Source of the DNA: Malus domestica
Lineage: Eukaryota; Streptophyta; Magnoliopsida; Rosales; Rosaceae
DNA: 64,000 nucleotides
Direction: 5' to 3'
NCBI RefSeq assembly: GCF_042453785.1
Contig: NC_091673.1
Span: 999,501 to 1,063,500 of the forward strand
This document shows positions 46,423 through 56,739 of the stretch, piece after piece. The translations under genes were made by a program, and so were the position numbers. Under the pieces are notes generated by a model that was not told the origin of the DNA, did not search any database, and saw nothing but the letters and a program-made list of their open reading frames with translations. Each line of letters starts with the position of its first letter. Within the stretch, counting starts at the first letter, position 1.

Positions 46423-47916
46423 TGTGAACACGGAAAATTCCTGAAACGAAAGAGACAAGAACAACGACGTGCACAAACAAATATTTGTATTTGATAGTTT
46501 TGGGTTACAATCTCTCTCTATTTTGATCCTCTGATTCGATCTCCGTAAGGTGTTGATTTGTGGGATGTGCGATTGATCCAAGGGCCGTCGAGGCTTGATC
46601 TTGGATGAACGAGGATGAACGGATCTTCAAGGGCTTTTGGGCTTGATCTTGAAGAATGGTGATTGACGGATCTTCAAAATTTGTGAACACGGAAAATTCC
46701 TGAAACGAAAGAGACAAGAACAACGTGCACAAACAAATATTTGTATTTGATAGTTTTGGGTTACAATCTCTCTCTATTTTGATCCTCTGATTCGATCTCC
46801 GTAAGGTGTTGATTTGTGGGATGTGCGATTGATCCAAGGGCCGTCGAGGCTTGATCTTGGATGAACGAGGATGAACGGATCTTCAAGGGCTTTTGGGCTT
46901 GATCTTGAAGAATGGTGATTGACGGATCTTCAAAGGCTTTTGGGCTTGATCTTGAAGAACAGTGATGAATGGATTTCCGAGGGCTTTTGGGCTTGAACTC
47001 GAAGAACAGTGACGAACGGATCTTCGAGAGCTTTTGGGCTTGAACGGATCTTCGAGGGCTTTTGGGCTTGATCTCGAAGAACGGTGATGAACGATGAACG
47101 CTTTCTTCAAGGGCCGTCGAGGCTTGGACTTGATGAACAGAGATGAGCGGATTCGTTGATGTTGTCAATCCAAAGGGGCCGTTGGGGCTTGATCCTTGAG
47201 GATGAACAGTTGATGAATGGATTTCCGAGGGCTTTTGGGCTTGAACTCGAAGAACAGTGACGAACGGATCTTCGAGAGCTTTTGGGCTTGAACGGATCTT
47301 CGAGGGCTTTTGGGCTTGATCTCGAAGAACGGTGATGAACGATGAACGCTTTCTTCAAGGGCCGTCGAGGCTTGGACTTGATGAACAGAGATGAGCGGAT
47401 TCGTTGATGTTGTCAATCCAAAGGGGCCGTTGGGGCTTGATCCTTGAGGATGAACAGTTGATGAACGATGAACACTTTCTCCAAGGGGCTGTTGAGGCTT
47501 GGGCTTGAAGGTGGATGATTGTTGATCCAAGGGCCGTCGGGGCTTGATCTTGGAAGAACGATGAACGAAGAACGAAGAAGGCTTTCTTGATTCTTCGGAA
47601 ACCTGGATGCTTGAAAGCTTCGGAGTTTCAGAGCTTCAGAGCTTCCGAGCTTTAAGGTGTAATGTGAATTGGTTTCTTTAAAATGAATGAAATAGGCTTG
47701 TATTTATAGAATTTTCCAAGGCCTAATTTTGAATATAATATCCCAGATGAAATAAGTCGTTTCTGCCAGGTGTTGACACGTGTCCTATTTGATGACTTTT
47801 CCAACTCATTTCAATTTTCGTTGAGTCACACGCTACGTGTAAAATTTATGTAATACATGAGCGTTGACACTTTGATTTACCGGTCAACATTTATTTACGA
47901 AATTTCGATGTCTACA
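46423..47916 (-). repeat. 5' LTR of the 12-kb element
   Basis: 1494 bp, near-identical to the 3' LTR. Read on the minus strand it opens TGTAGACATCGAAATTTCG and closes TTTTCCGTGTTCACA. The U3 part holds a GACACGTGTC palindrome (47775-47784) and a TATA box, followed by GGCTTGATC-type repeats in tandem duplicated blocks. Confidence 0.95.
47701..47708 (-). promoter_or_regulatory. TATA box of the 5' LTR
   Basis: The minus strand reads TTCTATAAATACAAGCC, a textbook plant TATA box, about 210 bases into the LTR and 70 bases after the GACACGTGTC palindrome. Transcription would run left through gag. The same site lies in the 3' LTR at 37160-37167. Confidence 0.7.
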
Positions 47917-47921
47917 GTAAC

Positions 47922-49667
47922 ACCTTAAAAGTATTTGAAATTCTATCTTAAAATCAATTGACAATAAGAAGAGTAATCTAACTCCTTACAAATTATTGAA
48001 ATTTTTTTTAACTTTTCATTTTTCAACATGAAAAATCTACAAATTAGCTATAATGTTACATGATTTACCAAAATTGATGGATTTTGAATCAAATATGGAC
48101 GAATAATATTGAACAAATGAATTTGCTGCGTATTGCTATATTATTTTTCTTCTAGCGCTTGAAATTTGGAAGTTAGAATCTTTGTGCAAAAAATAGTAAA
48201 AATAATTTGAAGGGGGAAATTAAAAATAAAATCCACCATCTGTCAGTAGTGGCCAATGGAGACCAAGCAAAAGATCGTATGGAGATTTGGGCCCCATGGA
48301 CCTTCTTATTTTAATCTTTGGGTCGTCAAAGAGTTGGCCCTTCACGAATTAAAAACAAAGAAAACTAATAAAAATAATTTGAAAATTTTGAGTTTTAATG
48401 ATAAGGACAAAATAAAATGTAAAATAAATAGTACTAGAATTGACTTTTTAGTGTAAAAATATGGGTTTTCGTTAAAATAAACTGTACCAAAAGTTTTTCA
48501 TTAAAATTCCCTTAAAAATAATTATTAAGAAACTTGTTCAGCATTAAGGAAATTAATTAAGGTAATTAGAAATTTCAGTCCCCGATTAATGCTGATGTCT
48601 CGTAAAATGGTTGCCCGGTACTCGGTACACAAATACACAGATTACAGATAGAAAAAGTCAAAAAATTCACATAATTATTTACTCAAAAATCCAAATCATC
48701 CTTATTTTACTTTGATATCATTCACACGGCGTATTTGCCAATTAACAAATCCACTAGGATTTAATTCTAATTAGAAAAAGTCTTACACCCAACATTTGCC
48801 TCATTAATCATATAAAACATAAATGGGTAATAGATTATAATCCTAACCGCGTTTTCTATTTTCCTTTCCTTTTTTTATTTATTTATATTATTTATAATAT
48901 TTTTTAGAAATACAAAATTGACCACATTATTTACATATTATTGTTCTACGAACCTAATTGTATAAGAGATTATGCAAGCATTGCATGTCCAAATAACAAA
49001 ACTCTTGATCACAAATTATGATCTTATTTCTGAATAACACAATATCCTAAACTATTTAAATTCACAAGAAGCAGAATTGAACATTGACGAAAAGGGATAT
49101 TGACACTACCCAACCAACTCACCATACCTACACGAAATCGTAGTTTACATAACACAATACACCGTCATTTGATTTGTGTCAGTCATACAATATCACAAAC
49201 TTAAAAACTAACACATAACATTGTATATTAGCACAAAATGAGATAAGAATAATGTACTCGTGTCGTATAAGTTATTCTCCGAGTCAGAAAATTGAGATGG
49301 AATAATACCAAACAAATAGTGAGATGGAAGACAGCAAAGCTCATATCGATTGTCCACTATACGAGAACTCCAAACAGGCAATACGCCAATGCTTCTCTTT
49401 CCTTTTCCATTTATTCCCTTTAATTTTTTAAATTGAAAACAGAGAGAGAGAGAGAGAAATTCCCACGTAAATCAAATTGCTCCACTCCCACTTCCCACCA
49501 ATTAAAGTTAAACCCCCCAAAACGTTCACCTTTTTCTTCTTCCTATTTTCCGCCCAACTCTCAGATTCTCCGCCCATTTGTCCTGCATTGTTCTGCGTTT
49601 CTTTCTCTGTTGAAGTCTCTGCCTTTTTCATTTTTTGTACACTTTCTGGCTGACTTTCCCGGAAAAG
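47922..49667. other. Intergenic region upstream of the TMK-like gene
   Basis: AT-rich, with one dispersed repeat (48340-48520), a GA tract at about 49440-49458, and the pyrimidine-rich probable leader of the TMK-like gene at 49500-49667. No gene seen. Confidence 0.6.
48340..48520 (-). mobile_element. Dispersed MITE-like repeat, copy 4
   Basis: The minus-strand copy of the family at 20478 and 35401. Its plus strand contains TGAGTTTTAATGATAAGGAC, ATTGACTTTTTAGTGTAAAA and TTTTCATTAAAATTCCCTT. Ends are imperfect inverted repeats. Confidence 0.7.
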
Positions 49668-52600
49668 ATGAAGGACCCCCATCTGGGTTTCTGGGGCTGT
49701 TTCCCTGTTCTGCTACTTTTGTTCGTTTCACTGTACCCACCATCAGTACACTCCCAGTCCGGCGGCGGCGACGACGGAGCGGCCATGGAAGCACTCAGCA
49801 AAAGCATCGGCCCCAACAGTCTCGGGTGGTCCGGCACCGATTACTGCAACTGGGGACAAGTCAGTTGCACCAAGGACGGCAAGGTTTTCAAAATCCAATT
49901 GGGTAATCAGAAACTCACCGGCACGCTTCCGCCGGAAATTCAAAAGCTTTCAAATTTGCAGCAACTCGAGGTTCAGAACAACCAACTCACCGGACCTTTT
50001 CCGAGCCTCTCCGGGCTGCAACCGCTTCAGGTCCTCCTCGCCCACGACAACAACTTCTCGTCCTTCCCTTCCGATTTCTTCTCCGGACTCACCTCTCTTG
50101 ACAGCATCAACATCGACCACAACCCCTTCGCAGCGTGGCAGATTCCGGACACTCTTAAAGACGCCACCGCGCTGAGGGAATTCTCCGCAACCGAGACCAA
50201 CATCACCGGAAGAATCCCCGATATCTTCACCGGTTCCAATTTCCCAGGTTTGACTGAACTGCATTTGGCTTTCAATTACCTTGAAGGCGAATTGCCTGCT
50301 AGTTTTTCGAGTTCGAGTATTCAGTCCCTCTGGTTGAACGGCCAACAGGGCACCAATAGGCTTAATGGTACTATTGATGTGTTACAGAACATGACTTCTC
50401 TGCGTGAAGTTTGGTTACATGGTAATTTTTTCACCGGTCCTATACCGGACCTGTCGACATTAGGTACCTTGACCACTCTGAGTTTGAGGGATAACAGGCT
50501 TACCGGAGTTGTTCCGGCGTCGTTGTTGAATCTTAAATCCCTTACTGTTGTTAATTTGACCAACAATATGCTTCAAGGGCCAATGCCGAAGTTTGGCGAT
50601 GGGGTTCAGGTGGATATGACATCGCAAAATAGGTTTTGCAGTGATAAGCCGGGTGTTGATTGTGACACTCGTGTCAATATATTGCTTTCGGTCGTCAAAG
50701 ACATGGGTTATCCTACTGTTTTTGCAGAGAGTTGGAAAGGGAATGATCCTTGTAATAACTGGAAGGGAATTGTGTGTCATGGAGGAAACATCACCGTTGT
50801 CATCTTTCGGAGCCTGGGTCTGAGGGGTACGATCTCTACAAATTATTCTCTGATTACCTTCTTGCAAACATTGAGACTTGACAATAATAATCTCACGGGT
50901 ACTATACCAAAGGAACTTACACAACTGCCCAACCTTCAAGAGATAGATGTTAGTAACAATCAACTTGACGGTCAAGTACCCAAGTTTAATGATACTGTGC
51001 AAGTGAAAACAGGTGGGAACCCTCGTATTGTTAAGGATGGTCCCCCTTCGCCAGCGACGCCTCCTAATTCACCGCCTGGCTCACACTCAGGCGGAGGTAA
51101 AAAATCTAGGACTGGGGTGGTTGTTGGGGCTGTCATCGGCAGTGTTGGTGGATTGGTTGTAGTTGGGTTTGTTGCTTTTTGTCTACTTAAGAGAAAGCAT
51201 TCTGGCAGAGTGCAAAGTCCAAACGCGTTGGTTATTCATCCTTGTCATTCTGGAGATCAAAATGCAGTCAAGATCTCGGTTGCTAGCCCTGGGGTTAATT
51301 GCGGTGGAAATGAGTCCTATAAGAGTCCGGCAAGTAGTGGACCTAATGACATTCATGTGGTTGAGGCGGAAAGTATGGTCATTTCAATCCAAGTTTTGAG
51401 AAATGTGACCAATAATTTCAGTGAAAATAATGTATTAGGAAAAGGTGGGTTTGGAACTGTGTACAAAGGGGAGTTGCATGATGGGACAAAGATTGCAGTG
51501 AAGAGGATGGAATCTGGAGTGGTGGCGGAGAAAGGTCTAAATGAGTTCAAGTCTGAGATTGCAGTTCTGACTAAGGTCCGACACCGCCACTTGGTTGGAC
51601 TTCTTGGCTATTGTTTGGAAGGAAACGAGAGGCTTCTTGTTTATGAATACATGCCTCAAGGGACTCTTAGTAGATACTTGTTCAACTGGATAGAGGAAGG
51701 TCTGAAGCCACTTGAATGGACTAGAAGGCTGACCATTGCCTTGGATGTTGCAAGAGGGGTTGAGTATCTCCACGGTTTAGCCAACCAGACTTTCATTCAC
51801 AGGGATCTTAAACCTTCGAACATTTTACTCGGAGATGATATGCGGGCTAAAGTTTCAGACTTTGGACTGGTTCGTCTTGCTCCAGAAGGGAAAGCCTCAA
51901 TTGAGACGAGACTAGCCGGAACTTTTGGCTATTTGGCTCCTGAGTATGCAGGTAAAATATTTCTATACGCACTCTTCTTTTCAAATTCCATTTTAGAAGT
52001 GCGAAAGGTGTTTGCTTTATAATGTATGATTATATATTCCAGTAAATGCCATTGTTCAATGAACTACGATAACTATTAGATTATCTCTCACTGATTGTTC
52101 TTTGTGCAAACCACTGGAATAATCAGTGACAGGGACCGAACTGTGAACATGATATTCTTTATCGTGAAAATATGATGGCATCAAGTTGGGACTTGCATTA
52201 TGTTGCATTGACAGTATGAGACTTTCATATGCTAGTCAACACATGTAGGACTGAATTAGATTAACCGCAGCATTTACGCACTAAAATCCTATGTTCCAAT
52301 TCTTTGAATTTCCATGGATATTCTGGCTTGCATAATTTTCAAAATCAAGGAATGCAAAGAAGATAGAAAAGAGCGAAATGGCTTCTGTCTGTGCCTAGCA
52401 TTTGTTGTCTCGAACATGTTGACTGAATTCATATGGTTTGCAGTACTTATTTATGCTTACAATCTTTCGATTAATAAAAATTCGAGGCACTAAAACCACA
52501 ATTTTGTAATGTATCAGCAACTGGGCGGATGACACTCAAGGTTGACGTGTATAGCTTTGGAGTGATATTAATGGAGTTGATCACGGGTAGAAAAGCAATT

Positions 52601-53056
52601 GATGAAAGCCAAGCAGAGGAGAGGTTGCACCTTGTTACATGGTTCCGTAGAATGCTCGTTAACAAGGATGCACTCCGGAAGGTCATTGATCCAACCATTG
52701 ATCTCAATGAGGAAACTCTTTCTAGTATTAGCACTGTCGCTGAGCTTGCTGGGCATTGCAGTGCAAGGGAGCCCTACCAGAGGCCTGACATGGGTCATGC
52801 AGTCAATGTGCTTTCGTCGCTTGTTGAGCAATGGAAACCATCTGAACTCGAAGATTCTGATGATATGCATGGAATTGACCTCGAAATGACCTTACCACAA
52901 GCACTGAAGAAGTGGCGGGCTTGTGAGGGCAATAGCAACCTTGATGATTCTTCGTCTTCCTCATCATTGTTTCCCAGCGGGGATAACACCCAAACCAGCA
53001 TACCTACACGGCCATCTGGATTTGCAGAATCGTTTACATCATCGGATGGGAGGTAA
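49668..53056 (+). CDS. TMK1: TMK1-type leucine-rich-repeat receptor-like kinase
   Basis: Two exons, 49668-51951 and 52518-53056, give 940 residues, the length of Arabidopsis TMK1. The ATG at 49668 opens a signal peptide (about 1-29). Two leucine-rich-repeat blocks follow, split by a non-LRR island ([11 protein letters not shown]...[12 protein letters not shown]), then a proline/serine linker, a membrane helix (about 483-506) and a Ser/Thr kinase. The kinase is complete: glycine loop from Gly591 ([11 protein letters not shown]), Lys612, HRDLKPSN with Asp713, and DFG with Asp731. The intron falls just after the APEYA stretch, as is usual in this family. The tail [19 protein letters not shown] is typical. 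TMK receptors act at the plasma membrane in auxin signalling with ABP1-type partners and Rho-type GTPases. It is clearly a TMK; one-to-one orthology with TMK1 rather than a close paralogue is less sure. Confidence 0.93.
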
Positions 53057-53118
53057 AGGTAGAGAAAGAAGTTCAGAGCTACATTGAATGTTCAAATGGC
53101 TTGTAGTTACTGTACTTA

Positions 53119-53458
53119 GGGTTGGCTTTGGTATTGATATGCTTTGAAAAAAAGCTGCTTCTGCTATGATGTGAGAATAAGCAGCTGTAAAATAAAGTGT
53201 TTGGTAAACTTTTTTGTAAAAATGCTTTTGAAAAAAAAAAAGTAGTATTATAATGTTTGGTAAACTTTTATGTAAAATAGATGTGAAAAAAAACTAGTTT
53301 TTCAAAGCTGGGTTTTGCAGTTTCTTGTTTTTGGCTTTTTTTCCACCAAAAATTGTGAAAAAAAGCTGAAGCTGAATGTTTACCAAACACAAAAACAACT
53401 CCTAGCTTTTTTTTATACCAGTTTTTTTCAGAATCACCTCAGTATCAAACCAGGCCTT
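53119..53458. mobile_element. MITE-like element just downstream of the TMK-like stop codon
   Basis: The left end GGTTGGCTTTGGTATTGA and right end CTCAGTATCAAACCAGGCC are inverted repeats with mismatches. Inside, AAGCTGCTTCTGC and TGTTTGGTAAACTTTT face their complements TTTACCAAACA and AAAAAGCTGAAGCTG. It starts only 63 bases after the stop codon, so it is probably inside or next to the 3' untranslated region. Confidence 0.65.
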
Positions 53459-53500
53459 ATTATCCTGATGTGAACAGGGGATGCATTTTTCGTTTACTTT

Positions 53501-54015
53501 TGTTGATGCACAAAATCAGCGAGGACTTTGGTACAACAGAAAGTGTTAAGTTTGTAACCTTTGCTAGATTGCTCCGGTCACTAGTATTGATAAGTAAGTA
53601 AATGGATAAGGACATGGAAGCAAACATAAGATGTACGTGGTTCACCTAGATTGGCTACGTCCACGGAGTATATGAGTTTTCATTAATTGTGAAGGGTTTA
53701 CACAAGTACATAGGTTCAAGCTCTCCTTTAGTGAGTACTAGTGAATGATTTAGTACAAATGACATTAGGAAATATTGTGAGAGAATGATCTTTATTTATA
53801 GAAGAGATTCTTTAGTTTCATTCTGATATTGACACGTGTCGTGTTGTGATTGGCTTCTAATGTTGACACGTGTCGCGCTATGATTGGCTTCTGATGTCGA
53901 CACGTGTCGCGCTGTGATTGGCCTCCTGGTTTGAGGGAAACTCTTCTGGGTCCTTGACGGTATAACGTTGACCGGTGCTCAGTAGTTTCCGAATTGATCA
54001 AGTATGGTACAAACA
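53501..54015 (-). mobile_element. Solo LTR with three G-box repeats
   Basis: The plus-strand start is TGTTGATGCACAAAATCAGC and the end TATGGTACAAACA (TG...CA). Flanks are ACTTT (53496-53500) and ATTTT (54016-54020), a target-site duplication with one mismatch. On the minus strand a TATA box TCTATAAATAAAG (plus 53791-53801) lies after three 34-bp repeats, each with GACACGTGTC (53831, 53865, 53899). This is the same U3 order as in the 12-kb element's LTR. No interior sequence adjoins it. Confidence 0.7.
53821..53922. repeat. Three 34-bp repeats with GACACGTGTC
   Basis: Each unit reads approximately TTCTGATNTTGACACGTGTC followed by GCGCTGTGATTGGC. The palindromic ACACGTGT core is a perfect G-box/ABRE-type sequence, and the GATTGG part resembles a CCAAT box in reverse. 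Confidence 0.85.
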
Positions 54016-54689
54016 ATTTTATTATGTTAAGATAGTTTAATTAGTCTGAGAGCTTAATGAAAATGGCTGCCTAAGCCTTTGATGTGATCCAAGATTTTGT
54101 CCCTCTCTGTGAACCTAGTTTAAAAGTTTGCCCAAAGTTGTTTTCGGTTTGGTCAATGTCATACAGGATTGGGCGAGACAAAATACACATAAGGATTGTG
54201 GACCGTGCAACCGACCCCTTCCCTCTACTTGGTGCAATTATCGTCCACCCGTCCCTCTATGAACTCAGAACCAAGAAAACCTGTAAACTAGTCTAATTTA
54301 CGTATTATGACTAAGTTACGTTAATATTTTATATTAATTTTTTTTATAAAGAAAAAAACACAAAAAGAAAAATCTAAGAGAAGAGGAGAGAAGCAGAAGG
54401 GATTCGGAAGAGTGAGAATCTTACGCGGTTTGCTAGCTACAATGTTGTTTTGTTTTTCTAGTTATAAATTATAATATTCTCCAACTCCAACAGAGAGTTG
54501 AGGGGGGCCACATCCTGCATGTCTTGACTTTATCCCCAAATCACTCGCCGTTCTGTTTAGTCCAATTCTTTATGTGCCGTATTTGTCAGGTCTGCAACGT
54601 TGACGTTTTAGTCCATTTTTTTTTAATTTTAGTTGAAAAACATATTTTATGCTTGATAATAATTTACAAGGTAGAGTGAGTATCCTCGT

Positions 54690-55042
54690 CGGATTTTTTT
54701 TTTGTGAGGATCCCGAAGATCCTTAAATTATATTCGGTTATTGTACATTGTACGGGTCATAAATTATTATAAATTTATTTTATTTAAAGTTGAATATAAA
54801 CAATACCTGAAGAAAACTGACCGCATGATGTACGATGAACGGATGTGATTGGAAGATCCCCGGGATCCTCATAAAGAGGATCCGGCGATCATAAATCATT
54901 GTAAATTTTTTTATTTAAAGTTGAATATAAACAATACTTGACAAAAAATGGGCGCATGATGTATGATGAACGGTTGTAATTGGAAGATCCCCGAGATCCT
55001 TACAAAGAGGATCCGCGTGAGGATCCTCTCTCTTGGTATTAG
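54690..55042. repeat. GGATCC-rich tandem/foldback repeat
   Basis: Two copies of a roughly 131-bp unit (about 54757 and 54888 onward), each with TTTAAAGTTGAATATAAACA, GATGTANGATGAACGG and TTGGAAGATCCCCG. Outer AGGATCC motifs are inverted relative to each other. It looks like a partly duplicated MITE. The GGATCCTCTC end also occurs in the element at 60637-60752. Confidence 0.6.
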
Positions 55043-55614
55043 GTATGATAAACGGTTCATATTTTTTGTACTCATGTTGATTTATATCATGATTGTTATC
55101 TTAACGGGTCGTGTCATGTAAACTCACTTTCTTAACAAGTTTTTAACTTGTGATCTAATAATGACCCGATTCGTTGAGTGGGGCGGGTAGTTTAGTGTCA
55201 AGTTAACAAGTTATGTAAGAAATTGCAATGGCTAATGTCTATATCTGATAAACATCATCTTATTGGGGTTTTAACGGCCATCCAATAATGACTCAACTTG
55301 TTAATGAGCGACGAGTAAAGACCTAAATCGTTAACTAGTTGATGTCGAAATCTTTTGTGTCATTTTGTGTTTAGTTAACGAGTCTTACAAGAAATTGTCA
55401 AACACAATTAGTATGTTTCTATCGTGATATCATGTGTGAATGATTCATCTTGTAAATAAAAATTTGTATCATTAAATGAAAACGTTACAGTAATAATGCA
55501 TTTGTCATAAATATTATGCGTGACACAATAAAATAAAAAAATGAAACGCACGAGTTAGAGTGTTGGTTTTGTGTCGAAAGTCATGAGGCTTTTATTTTCC
55601 ATCTTAATAATATA

Positions 55615-55830
55615 AGAGCTCGTTTAGATGTGATTTTAAAATGAATGAAATGTTTTTAAAACCAATCTTTAGTAAAGATGTAAGTAAATCATGGAAAAAC
55701 ATTTAAAGTGCTTCCTGGAAGAAGCACATAACTGATGTTTTTTGCAAAAAGCACTTTAAATGCTTTTGGAATAAAAAACTATTTTCTCTAAAAATGATGT
55801 GCTTCTTGCAGAAAGCACTTTAAATGTTTT
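55615..55830. mobile_element. MITE-like element with AAGCACTTTAAATG repeats
   Basis: Starts AGAGCTCGTTTAGATGTG and carries three copies of an (A)AAGCACTTTAAATG or AAAGTGCTT motif. It is related to the hairpin at 6148-6222. Right border not fixed. Confidence 0.45.
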
Positions 55831-55867
55831 TGGATTCTCACAATCACAGTAATACGAAGCTTTTCTG

Positions 55868-55869
<2 letters not shown>

Positions 55870-55914
<45 letters not shown>
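55870..55914. repeat. CT microsatellite
   Basis: About 22 uninterrupted CT units. Confidence 0.9.
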
Positions 55915-55915
<1 letters not shown>

Positions 55916-56301
55916 ACAAGTAGTTTATTACTTTCCTTTTTTCTAGGGTTTTGTTGGCACTCATGGCAGATAGCCATAGTCTCGAACAGTACGCTGTATG
56001 TTTAACATTCACCATAATGCATAAACATAATTACAAGTTACGGGAGAATGAAATCGGTAAAGATCGAATCTGTACCATAATGCATAACCATGAATATTTT
56101 TCGCCACTCCGATAAAGAATCACCAGCTTGAGACCGAGTTCGTGTTTGATGCGCGTATATATTAGCCCAATGGCCAAACTAATCAAACACATTAAGAAAA
56201 GACCAATCTCATTAGTTAATGAATTAATTTAAAGTTTTAAACCCATTCATCTCACATGCTGATCTGGTCCAAGGTTTAACAAATACGATACAATCCGAGT
56301 C

Positions 56302-56435
56302 GGTCAATCCACCGACCAGTTGACCGGCGTGGCGTCAAACCTTTGATTTTTTCCCAAATATTGCCCTACACCTCCTCCTTTGACGGTGTACCACTTCCTG
56401 TTCGTCTCTTACCATTTCAAACGTTCAACGGTCAA
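56302..56435. promoter_or_regulatory. W-box cluster upstream of the U-box gene
   Basis: Three full TTGACC W-boxes occur in 134 bases: 56302-56307 (as GGTCAA), 56320-56325 (TTGACC) and 56430-56435 (GGTCAA). A near match TTGACG lies at 56380. WRKY factors bind such sites. They are 300-440 bases before the start codon, and a TATA-like ATATATAT lies at 56651-56658. Elicitor-responsive W-boxes are known in the promoter of the parsley relative CMPG1; regulation here is inferred. Confidence 0.6.
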
Positions 56436-56739
56436 ATATTCAAAACCCATTAATTATCCCTCATTTATAATCCTTTTCCTAAGTTTCCAACTTGAACCGC
56501 GTCCATATTTTAAACATACAAAAAACAACAACTACTTATACACACACACACACACACACACCCCAAACGGTCCAACTCCATTTCTCTCATTCAACACAAA
56601 ACACAAAAACAAGCATCCATCCTTACAAATTTCCAACCCAACAACAATACATATATATCATAGTACTAGTCGATCCACCTATTATACCATTCCAACGTTG
56701 ATATATCTCAGATAGACACAGTTCATTAATTCAGTTGTC

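Larger units (their letters stand above)
35885..47916 (-). mobile_element. 12-kb non-autonomous Ty3/gypsy-type LTR retrotransposon with captured host sequence
   Basis: Two direct LTRs (35885-37375 and 46423-47916) bound 9.05 kb of interior. GTAAC lies at 35880-35884 and again at 47917-47921, a perfect 5-bp target-site duplication. LTR ends are TG...CA. Because gag and the LTR TATA boxes point left, the 5' LTR is the right-hand one. Order along the element: 5' LTR, primer-binding site, gag (46349-43725), tandem repeats, captured CCCH/RRM gene piece (about 43168-41516), unidentified GC-rich segment, opposite-strand ORF (39629-40297), tandem repeats, polypurine tract, 3' LTR. No protease, reverse transcriptase, RNase H or integrase motif was seen, so mobility would need enzymes from a relative. 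An opposite-strand extra ORF before the 3' LTR is known in the Tat/Ogre lineage of Ty3/gypsy; membership of that lineage is inference. Confidence 0.93.

Noticed and set aside
49433-49906. A 157-codon ORF overlapping the TMK-like start
   Set aside because: Out of frame with the receptor kinase, spans its leader and first codons, and has no protein-like features.
53501-54015. Cassandra-type terminal-repeat element with a 5S rRNA segment
   Set aside because: No 5S rRNA-like sequence is present; structure fits an ordinary solo LTR.
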